Shown here piece after piece: positions 32,162 to 37,580 of a stretch of DNA of 37,580 nucleotides (its first letter is position 1; each line of letters starts with the position of its first letter). Source of the DNA: a virus. Both the position numbers and the translations under genes were made by a program. Under the pieces are notes generated by a model that saw only the letters and a program-made list of their open reading frames with translations, had not been told where the DNA came from and made no database searches. The stretch lies in the IMG/VR virus record IMGVR_UViG_3300037189_006221, positions 1-37,580 of that record; one strand, written 5' to 3'.

Positions 32162-32397
32162 TTCATAGACCCATCTGATTTTCTAGGGAATGATCGGTTT
32201 TTTGACGGCTTCTCCAGCCGTACCCCGTCTTTATTAAGCCCTCCTTTGGATAGGGCTTTTACGTGCGCAACATCTTTACCAGTTCGATCAACTCCTTTGG
32301 CATCGAGCTTTCGTCTAGCCCGCTGTCGCTCCATGCGGTCTTCATGCTCTCCTCTGGCGAGTTGAGTTGCGTATTCGGTTTTGTAATCTCTGGGCAT
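32158..32397 (-). CDS. Small HNH-like protein
   Basis: This 79-residue protein has a charged helix (HEDRMERQRARRKLDAKGV) followed by KDVAHVKALSKGGLNKDGVR then LEKPSKNRSFPRKS. The order (D)H, G-x-N, N-R-S-F is that of short HNH nucleases in phages, with Ala in place of the usual Asp before the His. GAGGA lies eight bases upstream of the ATG. It overlaps the primase-helicase start by four bases. It may be a nickase used in packaging or recombination, or inactive. Confidence 0.65.
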   Translation of the reverse strand: MPRDYKTEYATQLARGEHEDRMERQRARRKLDAKGVDRTGKDVAHVKALSKGGLNKDGVRLEKPSKNRSFPRKSDGSMK

Positions 32398-32450
32398 AGC
32401 AATTCCTCAAATGGAATCTCAAATGTTACCTTGTCTGCTGGGTCTTTCAT
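32259..32450 (-). CDS. 63-residue acidic protein overlapping the small HNH gene
   Basis: From the ATG at 32450 (AGGA seven bases before it) the frame reads MKDPADKVTFEIPFEELLCP, then EITKPNTQLNSPEESMKTAW and ends MPKELIELVKMLRT. It overlaps the HNH gene by 139 bases in another frame. The first 18 codons are outside that gene and look protein-like. It might be a true overlapping gene, a leader peptide or chance. The larger open frame extending up to 32837 runs through the structured RNA and is rejected. Confidence 0.4.
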   Translation of the reverse strand: MKDPADKVTFEIPFEELLCPEITKPNTQLNSPEESMKTAWSDSGLDESSMPKELIELVKMLRT

Positions 32451-32520
32451 AACAAATCCTGTTAATGATGTACAGAAACCCCTGTAGATTCTTATTATTG
32501 ATATTGACCACCTAAAGGCC

Positions 32521-32767
32521 CCCCTTCCCCATTGAAGGGGATCGGGGGAAGGTGCCACCGCCTTGCGGCATCTGCATGCTAGTCTCCTAGCCCCTGGGCT
32601 TGCAGATAAGTCCAGCCCCACGGATTGTAGGGTAGTTGCCCTTGCCTTTCGGCTACCGTGTACCCTGTTCTTCCACGCTGCCGGGTTCGCACTTGCTATC
32701 GGATGGAGTCCGAGGGGTGTCCCCCTGGGGTCGCACTGTAGCAGGCTGCGCGCAAAGTGCAAGCCCC
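32521..32767 (-). ncRNA. Candidate structured RNA before the primase-helicase operon
   Basis: The gap 32451-32868 is GC-rich and packed with hairpins. Read on the minus strand these are: an 11-pair stem 32756-32767 with 32727-32737; AGGGG-GACA-CCCCT (32713-32726); CGGA/TCCG (32700-32712); CACGG/CCGTG (32656-32660 with 32619-32623) enclosing GCC-GAAA-GGC (32644-32653); TCTGCA/TGCAGA (32601-32606 with 32571-32576) enclosing GCTAG/CTAGC with a GAGA loop (32578-32591); GCC-GCAA-GGC (32560-32569). It ends in a CCTTCCCC/GGGGAAGG stem. Three GNRA loops on one strand favour that orientation. It matches no class that I know. Confidence 0.55.
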
Positions 32768-32868
32768 TTTGTGTGTTGTATGTTGGCAACAAAGCCCATG
32801 ATGTGAGCCATATGTTTAAACACAGGTCTTGATACATTTAATTGTCTTTGCTACACTAGCCGTGCCGG

Positions 32869-33348
32869 CTACTCCCCCGGCTCCGGGTCGCAGGCTCTGT
32901 CTCCCCGGGTCTTAGCCCTCACCTTGCTTACGCTTGGTGGGGGCCTTTTTTTGGGCGCCACATCTTCCATAGGCTCGATCAGGATGTCCGTCCTGGGCGA
33001 CACAGGATCAAGATGCCAGTAGATGTGCTTCTCCTTTACCTGCCTGTCGTTGATGTAAACAACGTCTTGAAGTAGATCAAGAATCAAAGACTCATCTAGG
33101 TCAGGGCGTCTACTCGCATAGTAGATGTGCAAGGTCACCCGTACATCACAACTCAACAACGGGCTACATCGCTTGCACTGTCGTTTAAATGACTCAGAGT
33201 AGGTCAACGCCTTCTCTGACTTGATCAGTCTTGACATCCCGCCGTACCGCACCACACGACGACTGTTCGCCTTGCTGGCCGGCTCATCAAAAATTGTTTG
33301 CGATAGTGCTTGCGCGCCATCATTGCGTGTGCTATCGTCTAGGCTCAT
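32869..33348 (-). CDS. RusA-like Holliday junction resolvase
   Basis: From the ATG at 33348 the protein is 159 residues. It has the RusA order: EPASKANSRRVVRYGGMSRL, a helix, then VTLHIYYASRRPDLDESLIL, DLLQDVVYINDRQVKEKHIY and PRTDILIEP. The acidic residues of RPDLDES and INDRQ form the metal site, with the usual Asn of D-x-D-N replaced. RusA dimers cut four-way junctions made during recombination or replication. It stands back-to-back with the exonuclease gene (13 bases apart). The ribosome-binding site is weak, so the start is not certain. Confidence 0.82.
   Translation of the reverse strand: MSLDDSTRNDGAQALSQTIFDEPASKANSRRVVRYGGMSRLIKSEKALTYSESFKRQCKRCSPLLSCDVRVTLHIYYASRRPDLDESLILDLLQDVVYINDRQVKEKHIYWHLDPVSPRTDILIEPMEDVAPKKRPPPSVSKVRAKTRGDRACDPEPGE
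33310..33338 (+). promoter_or_regulatory. Weak promoter candidate for the recombination operon
   Basis: TTGCGC, a 17-base spacer and TATCGT (with TG one base upstream of it) occur just before the exonuclease gene, inside the RusA start. An inverted pair CGATAG/CTATCG (33301-33306 and 33332-33337) frames it and could be an operator. Consensus match is modest. Confidence 0.3.
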
Positions 33349-33361
33349 TGAAGGAGTTCTT

Positions 33362-34216
33362 ATGAAGGTGACCAACAAGCACAACGCACCAGCTACGCTG
33401 ATGACGTTGGCAACCACTGAATACTACAGCAAGGGTGCTGCGCAGTATTCTGTAACAGAGATCATGGGGCCACCCAAGATCAGGAGGCTAAGGGAGCAGT
33501 ACAACGAGCAAATCACTACCGACGTCTCAGACATGCTGTGGCAGCTTCTAGGCTCTGCCCTACATGTAGTGATGGAACGCGGACAGACCGAGAACCATAT
33601 CACCGAAGAACGCTTGTTCACTGTTGTAAATGGTGCAACCATCAGCGGGCAGATCGACCTCCAGGAAGTCACCCCTCAAGGGATCATCATCACCGACTAC
33701 AAGTTGACAAGTGGCTGGGCAGTGATGCAGAACAAAGCTGAGTGGGAAGAGCAGCTTAACATTTACAAATGGCTGGTCGAGGTAGCTAAGAAAGAGAAAG
33801 TCACTGCGCTTTACATCTGCGCTTTGATCCGGGACTTTGACAAGCACAGCAACAAAGAAGGTTATCCAGAAGCCCCGATCCACATGCTTAGTATCCCCAT
33901 GTGGACCGCTGGAAAGGCTCAGGCTCACGTAGAACAACGCATTGCCCTCCACAGTGCAGCCAAGGCAAAACATGAGCTTGGAGAGCCTTTAGACGACTGC
34001 ACAGACCAAGAGCGATGGATGTCTGAACCTGTCTTTGCTGTTAAGCGAGAAGGTAGGAAGACGGCCATCAAGTTGTTTACATCTAAAGAAGCAGCAGAGG
34101 AGTTGGCAATCAAAGAAAAAGGTTATGTTGAAACGCGCCTTGCAGAGCCTAAGCGATGCACAGGTAATTACTGCGGTGTCGCAGAGTGGTGTACTCAATA
34201 TCAGGAGTCAAAGTGA
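33362..34216 (+). CDS. PD-(D/E)XK exonuclease (RecB/Cas4-like)
   Basis: GGAGTTCTT precedes the ATG at 33362, giving 284 residues; the longer open frame upstream overlaps RusA and is rejected. The nuclease core is visible: His68 (GSALHVVME), Asp99 (SGQIDL), the Asp112-x-Lys114 pair (TDYKLTSG) and Gln131/Tyr135 (QLNIYKW). Near the C-terminus C266, C271 and C277 could, with C213, hold an iron-sulphur cluster as in AddB/Cas4 proteins. It would resect double-strand ends for the annealing protein encoded two genes downstream. Its stop overlaps the next start (GTGA). Confidence 0.85.
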   Translation: MKVTNKHNAPATLMTLATTEYYSKGAAQYSVTEIMGPPKIRRLREQYNEQITTDVSDMLWQLLGSALHVVMERGQTENHITEERLFTVVNGATISGQIDLQEVTPQGIIITDYKLTSGWAVMQNKAEWEEQLNIYKWLVEVAKKEKVTALYICALIRDFDKHSNKEGYPEAPIHMLSIPMWTAGKAQAHVEQRIALHSAAKAKHELGEPLDDCTDQERWMSEPVFAVKREGRKTAIKLFTSKEAAEELAIKEKGYVETRLAEPKRCTGNYCGVAEWCTQYQESK

Positions 34217-34482
34217 AAAAACTACTTGCAGATTTTAGTATGGCTTCCGGTTTGTTAATAAAGCATATCGGTGGTTTTCACCCATCATACAACCCTCTTC
34301 GCAGAGAAGTTGATGGGTTTACATATGACGAAGAGCTTCAAGAACCCGGCGTTATTAGCGCTGTAGCTACAACTTACACAAGTTGCGATTTGCGAGAATT
34401 TGCTGCAGCTTTTATTGAAGTTGCAGACTGGCTGGATAAGCGCGCAGAACTGGCGCAGCTTGAACTGGAGAAGTCGAAGTGA
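34213..34482 (+). CDS. Small protein between exonuclease and annealing protein, GTG start
   Basis: AGGAG lies five bases before a GTG at 34213 that overlaps the exonuclease stop (GTGA), giving 89 residues. It reads KKLLADFSMASGLLIKHIGG, then FTYDEELQEPGVISAVATTY and an acidic helical end (LDKRAELAQLELEKSK). I do not recognise it. Its place and coupled translation make a partner of the exonuclease/annealing pair possible. Confidence 0.6.
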   Translation: MKKLLADFSMASGLLIKHIGGFHPSYNPLRREVDGFTYDEELQEPGVISAVATTYTSCDLREFAAAFIEVADWLDKRAELAQLELEKSK

Positions 34483-35180
34483 ATGCCAATGATCTTTTGA
34501 AGCTCAATGTAAATGATCACGTTGAGAAGAAGAATGGCCTAAGCTATCTTTCATGGGCCTGGGCCTGGGCCGAGGCTTTGAAGGCTGACCCTACAGCAAC
34601 GTTCCACGTTGAGTCCTATGAAGTTGACGGGCAAACGCAGTGCTACATGGATGTAAACGGAACTGCGATGGTGTGGGTGCGGGTCACCATGTTTGGTAAA
34701 CCCATGACTTGTATGCTTCCGGTGATGAACTCAAAGAATGAACCCATCCCACTGATAGGACGGACGTTCAAAGACAAGTTTGGTAAGGATAAGACAGAGA
34801 GGGTTGATGCCTTCAATGTCAACTCCGCAATCATGCGTTGCATGACCAAGGCTTTGGCCCTACATGGTCTTGGCCTTTACATCTATGCCGGAGAAGACCT
34901 GCCGGAAGAAGATGACAAGAAGGAAGACAAGAAGGAAGACAAAAAAGAAGAGCGAAAAGTTGACGAAAAAGCAACAAAAGCCCCTAAGAGCGATGCTGAT
35001 ATTGAGTTGTTTGCTAAGAGCATGATCGAGTACACTCTTTTTTCAAAGACAGCAAGCGGACTGAATTCATTCTGGATTGCCAACAAAGCGCAGCTAGATG
35101 AACTGAAGGTGTCGCATCCCGGGTTGTATGCAACGGTTCTTGATTCTTTTAAGGCTGCTAAGGCCGCAATTGGAGAGTAA
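34479..35180 (+). CDS. Single-strand annealing protein (DUF1071/Sak3-like)
   Basis: The 233-residue protein starts with GTG (again GTGA overlap). Its N-terminal domain has YLSWAWAWAEALKADPTATF, VDGQTQCYMDVNGTAMVWVR, IPLIGRTFKDKFGKDKTERV and NSAIMRCMTKALALHGLGLY, the layout of DUF1071/Sak3 recombinases. A Lys/Glu repeat linker (KKEDKKEDKKED, about residues 145-160) leads to a helical C-terminal domain. Such proteins anneal complementary strands after resection. The exonuclease upstream and the SSB-like protein downstream complete a typical recombination operon. Confidence 0.85.
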   Translation: MNANDLLKLNVNDHVEKKNGLSYLSWAWAWAEALKADPTATFHVESYEVDGQTQCYMDVNGTAMVWVRVTMFGKPMTCMLPVMNSKNEPIPLIGRTFKDKFGKDKTERVDAFNVNSAIMRCMTKALALHGLGLYIYAGEDLPEEDDKKEDKKEDKKEERKVDEKATKAPKSDADIELFAKSMIEYTLFSKTASGLNSFWIANKAQLDELKVSHPGLYATVLDSFKAAKAAIGE

Positions 35181-35455
35181 TGATGGCAGATTTTGAACAA
35201 CAGGCCGACTCTGGCCGACTGATGGCAAACGCAACCAAGAAGACTCAGAAGTCTCCCGACTACTGGGGTGAGATTGCGATTGATCCCAAAGACTTGACCA
35301 ATGTGCAGGTGGTCAATGGTTTACATGTCTTCAAGCTCAGTGGCTGGAAGAAGACTAGCAAGTCAGGAGCGGTTTACTTGTCTGTCTCGGTGAATAGATA
35401 CGTTCCTGAAGGCACAGTTACTAAGCAAGACCAACAAGACGATGTTCCGTTTTAA
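35180..35455 (+). CDS. Small SSB-like protein with DDVPF tip
   Basis: This 91-residue protein has a short beta domain (SPDYWGEIAIDPKDLTN, NGLHVFKLSGWKKTSKSGAV, YLSVSVNRYV) and a flexible acidic end finishing QQDDVPF. The last residues mimic the D-D-[I/V]-P-F tip by which bacterial SSB recruits repair proteins. The core is smaller than an OB fold, so it may be a minimal ssDNA-binding protein or a decoy for SSB partners. It overlaps the annealase stop by one base; a second ATG directly follows the first. Identification rests on the tip and context. Confidence 0.65.
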   Translation: MMADFEQQADSGRLMANATKKTQKSPDYWGEIAIDPKDLTNVQVVNGLHVFKLSGWKKTSKSGAVYLSVSVNRYVPEGTVTKQDQQDDVPF

Positions 35456-35474
35456 TTAAAACTTGGATATAAAA

Positions 35475-35897
35475 ATGAAAAACTTTATTGTTATTGTTTT
35501 GGTATTTTCTGTTTCTGCATGTAGCTCTAAGCTTGCTTCGCAAGACATCGTAGACACAAACATGACTATCTCTCGCCTAAATGCTCAGAAAAATGCAAAT
35601 AGTTACTTGCCTCAAGCTTGGCCCGAAGGTTCTGTCCATCCACAATGGAACTCCAAGCCAACGCGCATTTTGATGCAGTCTGATTCAAGTATCACTGCGG
35701 AATGCCGATACGGCGATGGTTGGGCTTCAGGTGATCTGCAGTTTGAAAACGGCAGGTCCATCAAAATTAAGTGCCAAACAAATGGTGTTGGCAAAGGCAT
35801 CAATGGCTGCATGCAAGATGCAGAGTTTCAGACCAAAGCATACAAAGCCGAAGACGGCAAGTGCGCCAATCTTGATAAATTGGAGAAATTCCAATGA
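35475..35897 (+). CDS. Phage lipoprotein
   Basis: From the ATG at 35475 the 140 residues start MKNFIVIVLVFSVSACSSKL, a signal peptide with lipobox V-S-A-C, so Cys16 would be lipidated. A polar mature domain follows with a central beta part (TRILMQSDSSITAECRYGDG) and several Cys. In an early operon this could be a superinfection-exclusion lipoprotein; an outer-membrane lysis part is an alternative. Its stop overlaps the next membrane micropeptide (ATGA). Confidence 0.7.
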   Translation: MKNFIVIVLVFSVSACSSKLASQDIVDTNMTISRLNAQKNANSYLPQAWPEGSVHPQWNSKPTRILMQSDSSITAECRYGDGWASGDLQFENGRSIKIKCQTNGVGKGINGCMQDAEFQTKAYKAEDGKCANLDKLEKFQ

Positions 35898-35995
35898 TGG
35901 GAGACTTAGCAGCAGCTTTAATTTTTGTGTTTGGCTTAATTGTTGGTTGCATGCTAAACATTTTAGTAAAGCGATTCTTCGGCAAATTCAAATAA
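35894..35995 (+). CDS. 33-residue membrane peptide
   Basis: MMGDLAAALIFVFGLIVGCM, then LNILVKRFFGKFK, is one membrane helix with a basic C-terminal tail, so an N-out/C-in orientation is likely. The ATG overlaps the lipoprotein stop. The pairing with a lipoprotein suggests that the two act together in the envelope. Confidence 0.55.
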   Translation: MMGDLAAALIFVFGLIVGCMLNILVKRFFGKFK

Positions 35996-36001
35996 AGTTA
36001 T

Positions 36002-36388
36002 ATGCCAATGAACTTTGAATGCCTCAAGGTGGCGCTCAAGCAAGACCGCACAGGTTTTGTCTTGACGCTAAAGATTCACCCCGATGAAATCCCGGAAGCA
36101 CTTATCCGCGACTTTGTTGGTGCCCGGTATGGCTGCGCTTTAGTTCGTATAAATGACGACGAGACGCCGGTTGTTTACAACGACCGGGTAATGAGGGCAG
36201 CAACTCTCTGCAAAGACAAAGAGTTTCATGGATTCCTCGGTGTTCTTAGTGAGGATACTGCAGTAGAAGCTCTGTATAAATACTGTAGGATTTCTTCTAG
36301 GTCTGAGCTTAACGGTAATAAGAAAGCTCAGGATTTGTTTGATACCCTATTTGCAGAATACAAAGAAAGTCAAAATGACCCATTCTAA
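36002..36388 (+). CDS. Small conserved phage protein (IHPDEIPEALIRDFVGARY)
   Basis: This 128-residue protein contains FVLTLKIHPDEIPEALIRDF, then VGARYGCALVRINDDETPVV, a family I recall in the early regions of many phages without known function. The C-terminal half is helical (VEALYKYCRISSRSELNGNK) and it ends SQNDPF, another acidic-Pro-Phe end resembling the SSB tip. It may join the recombination proteins. A second in-frame ATG lies two codons on. Confidence 0.65.
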   Translation: MPMNFECLKVALKQDRTGFVLTLKIHPDEIPEALIRDFVGARYGCALVRINDDETPVVYNDRVMRAATLCKDKEFHGFLGVLSEDTAVEALYKYCRISSRSELNGNKKAQDLFDTLFAEYKESQNDPF

Positions 36389-36668
36389 ACTAAAGTCCTT
36401 CCTAGCTTATATTGAGCCAGAGTCATACGATGAGCTAAAGAAGTTTGCATTGGCTAATAAGATTCCAATGACAAGGGTTGCGCGAGAAGCAATTAACGCA
36501 CGGCTGTCTGGCAATGAACCTTACACAGCAGGATTTGATGAGGGCATTCAGCGGGCCATTGATTCTGTAAACAAGAATAAAGCAGCGCAGATGCGGTTTC
36601 CGAATGGCGAATCTGTTGCAGATTTAATTATCAAAGAGCTAAAAAATGAAATCATTGCCAAGCCCTGA
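36375..36668 (+). CDS. Ribbon-helix-helix-like protein
   Basis: Taking the ATG at 36375, 14 bases before the upstream stop, gives 97 residues. The N-terminal part (KLKSFLAYIEPESYDELKKF, then ALANKIPMTRVAREAINARL) has the strand-helix-helix pattern of RHH DNA-binding proteins. The C-terminal half is helical and ends IIKELKNEIIAKP. It may regulate the early genes. The assignment is by pattern only. Confidence 0.6.
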   Translation: MTHSKLKSFLAYIEPESYDELKKFALANKIPMTRVAREAINARLSGNEPYTAGFDEGIQRAIDSVNKNKAAQMRFPNGESVADLIIKELKNEIIAKP

Positions 36669-36723
36669 ACAACGCAGGGAGATTCGTTCTACAAAAAACA
36701 TCAAAAATCGAGCAAAGAAATGA
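36646..36723 (+). CDS. 25-residue basic peptide bridging two genes
   Basis: MKSLPSPEQRREIRSTKNIK, then NRAKK, starts inside the end of the ribbon-helix-helix gene and stops on the ATG of the next gene (ATGA). It is very basic. It could be a true small product or only a frame that passes ribosomes to the next start. Confidence 0.4.
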   Translation: MKSLPSPEQRREIRSTKNIKNRAKK

Positions 36724-37049
36724 AAAAGATTGATATGATCCGATCAGAGCTTGCCAAAGACATCAACCGCAGCGCAGCACTTATTGCAGAAATGACTGAT
36801 AGTCAACCGCAATATGTAAACATGATTCGCCGTAGGGTTAAAGCAGAGATTGCTAACACCACGTCAAAGGTGCTTGAAAAGCCTAAGCGTAAGTCGTCAA
36901 AGGCGGTGGGAATTGCAAGTTTATATCTGCCAAAGCCTGAGCCTGTGAAGAAAAAATTTTATAACACAGAGCATAAAAACTACTATTGGATTGGTGCCGT
37001 TTCAATTGTTTGTATCTTTGCTTATGTCATTTGGCATGCTGCGCAATGA
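36720..37049 (+). CDS. Tail-anchored membrane protein with helical head
   Basis: The 109 residues have a helical N-terminus (MIRSELAKDINRSAALIAEM then QPQYVNMIRRRVKAE), a basic linker, and a C-terminal membrane helix (YYWIGAVSIVCIFAYVIWHA). The front resembles a small helix-turn-helix, so it may be a membrane-tethered DNA-binding protein, perhaps tying phage DNA to the envelope. The function is not known. Its stop overlaps the next start. Confidence 0.6.
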   Translation: MKKIDMIRSELAKDINRSAALIAEMTDSQPQYVNMIRRRVKAEIANTTSKVLEKPKRKSSKAVGIASLYLPKPEPVKKKFYNTEHKNYYWIGAVSIVCIFAYVIWHAAQ

Positions 37050-37270
37050 TTATTGGCAAAGGAAAAGCTGGTAGGCCACCTAGTATTGGATGGTGGCCTA
37101 CTGGAGAACACACTCTGCGATGGTGGGATGGGGAGTTTTGGAGTTGGCCTTGCATAGACACAGACAAAGAGATTGATGTTAGGTACTACAGTGCAAAGCG
37201 CGACCCGGCGCAAGACAAGATTAAATGGTATCCGCGCCCAAAAAAATGGCCGGAAAGAAGCAAAACTTAG
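37046..37270 (+). CDS. Small Trp-rich protein
   Basis: Starting at 37046 (ATGA overlap) gives 74 residues: MIIGKGKAGRPPSIGWWPTG, then EHTLRWWDGEFWSWPCID and a basic end (KWYPRPKKWPERSKT). The WWPTGEHTLRWWDGEFWSW block resembles the DUF2510-type short Trp motif (WWDG...W) found next to membrane proteins. It lies directly after a membrane protein gene. Function unknown. Confidence 0.6.
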   Translation: MIIGKGKAGRPPSIGWWPTGEHTLRWWDGEFWSWPCIDTDKEIDVRYYSAKRDPAQDKIKWYPRPKKWPERSKT

Positions 37271-37279
37271 GAGTTAAAA

Positions 37280-37555
37280 ATGAATGCAGCAAGACTTGAC
37301 ATTACGCAGTCTTATCAGTTGATGGTCCTCGTTAAGGATGAGTTTGTAAGCTCCAACCTTAACGATGGTGAATTTGCGGAGTATGCCACAGATAAACTCA
37401 AGTTTCCTGTAAACAACGACCATGTAAAGACTCGGCGCAACGCACTGGGGATTGAACCAAAGTTACCAAAGAAAATTCTTGACCGCAATGCTGTTTTTGA
37501 ATTGATTCAAGAGCTTGAAGAGCGAGTTGCAAGGCTTGAGAGGATTTGCAAATGA
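37280..37555 (+). CDS. Small early protein with a coiled-coil end
   Basis: GGAGTTAAAA precedes the ATG. The 91 residues include QSYQLMVLVKDEFVSSNLND, FAEYATDKLKFPVNNDHVKT, RRNALGIEPKLPKK and a heptad-like end ELIQELEERVARLERICK. The middle could be a helix-turn-helix (YATDKLKFPVNNDHVKTRR) and the end a dimer coil, suggesting a small regulator. I recognise no family. Confidence 0.6.
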   Translation: MNAARLDITQSYQLMVLVKDEFVSSNLNDGEFAEYATDKLKFPVNNDHVKTRRNALGIEPKLPKKILDRNAVFELIQELEERVARLERICK

Positions 37556-37580
37556 GTGACGAAATGGACCCACTAAATAC
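37552..37580 (+). CDS. Start of a gene cut by the window end
   Basis: An ATG overlapping the previous stop (ATGA) opens MSDEMDPLN and runs off the window. The coupling to the gene before it is the same as elsewhere in this operon. Nothing can be said of its product. Confidence 0.4.

Noticed and set aside
32675-32700. tRNA T-arm-like GGGTTCGCAC
   Set aside because: The flanking bases do not form the five-pair T stem, and no acceptor or anticodon arm can be drawn.
32521-32767. Known large RNA (RNase P, tmRNA, group I or II intron) in the structured gap
   Set aside because: I found none of the conserved core segments of these RNAs and no tRNA-like end, so only an unclassified structured RNA is claimed.
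32451-32837. Long minus-strand open frame extending the small acidic protein upstream
   Set aside because: It runs through the hairpin-rich region, has biased Arg/Cys/Pro composition and no ribosome-binding site; the ATG at 32450 is better.

Overview
The window looks like most of the genome of a lytic tailed bacteriophage, probably a podovirus infecting a Gram-negative, perhaps freshwater, bacterium. It has terminase, a P22-type portal, scaffold, coat, head-tail adaptors, fibre proteins and holin-like proteins. It has no tape measure, tail-tube or sheath genes, and no integrase or lysogeny repressor. A lipoprotein with a proteobacterial-type lipobox and DnaA boxes of E. coli type suggest a Gram-negative host; the host itself is inference. 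Both window ends cut through genes, so lysin, DNA polymerase and further tail genes may lie outside.

Layout. From about 23.6 kb leftwards everything is on the minus strand. In transcription order this arm holds the small terminase, a LexA-like winged-helix protein, large terminase, portal, a short helical protein, a GroES-like co-chaperonin, scaffold, a small protein, a head protein and the major capsid protein. The capsid gene is followed by a strong UUCG-loop terminator and a fresh promoter. Then come decoration-like proteins, two related fibre proteins, a homing HNH nuclease that has split and rebuilt a small gene, a run of small Lys/Gly-rich proteins sharing sequence tags, two adaptor proteins, a fibre, a 3TM holin, a beta-propeller-like tail or stabilisation protein and a partial fibre protein. 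Between the arms (23.63-23.85 kb) lies a likely replication origin: four 17-bp iterons at an exact 23-bp period, flanked by DnaA boxes that point inward.

Rightwards from 24.2 kb, on the plus strand, is a GC-rich cassette: a SprT-like protein that has lost its HExxH site, a MoxR/CobS-type AAA+ ATPase, and a CobT/DUF2201-like protein with both an HELLH motif and a VWA MIDAS site. Several tiny genes follow, ending at a bidirectional terminator. A convergent minus-strand block (33.3 to 29.4 kb) carries a RusA-like resolvase, a GC-rich structured RNA candidate, small overlapping genes and a T7 gp4-like primase-helicase interrupted by a LAGLIDADG intein. Divergent from RusA, a plus-strand recombination operon encodes a PD-(D/E)XK exonuclease, a DUF1071/Sak3-like annealing protein and a small protein with an SSB-like acidic tip. 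After these come a lipoprotein, membrane micropeptides, a ribbon-helix-helix protein and other small early genes.

How it fits together. The right side copies and recombines DNA using its own primase-helicase, exonuclease, annealase and resolvase, probably with host DnaA at the origin. The left arm packages and builds the virion, with a phage co-chaperonin probably helping host GroEL fold coat or fibre proteins. The AAA+/VWA/SprT-like trio and the structured RNA are the least explained parts.
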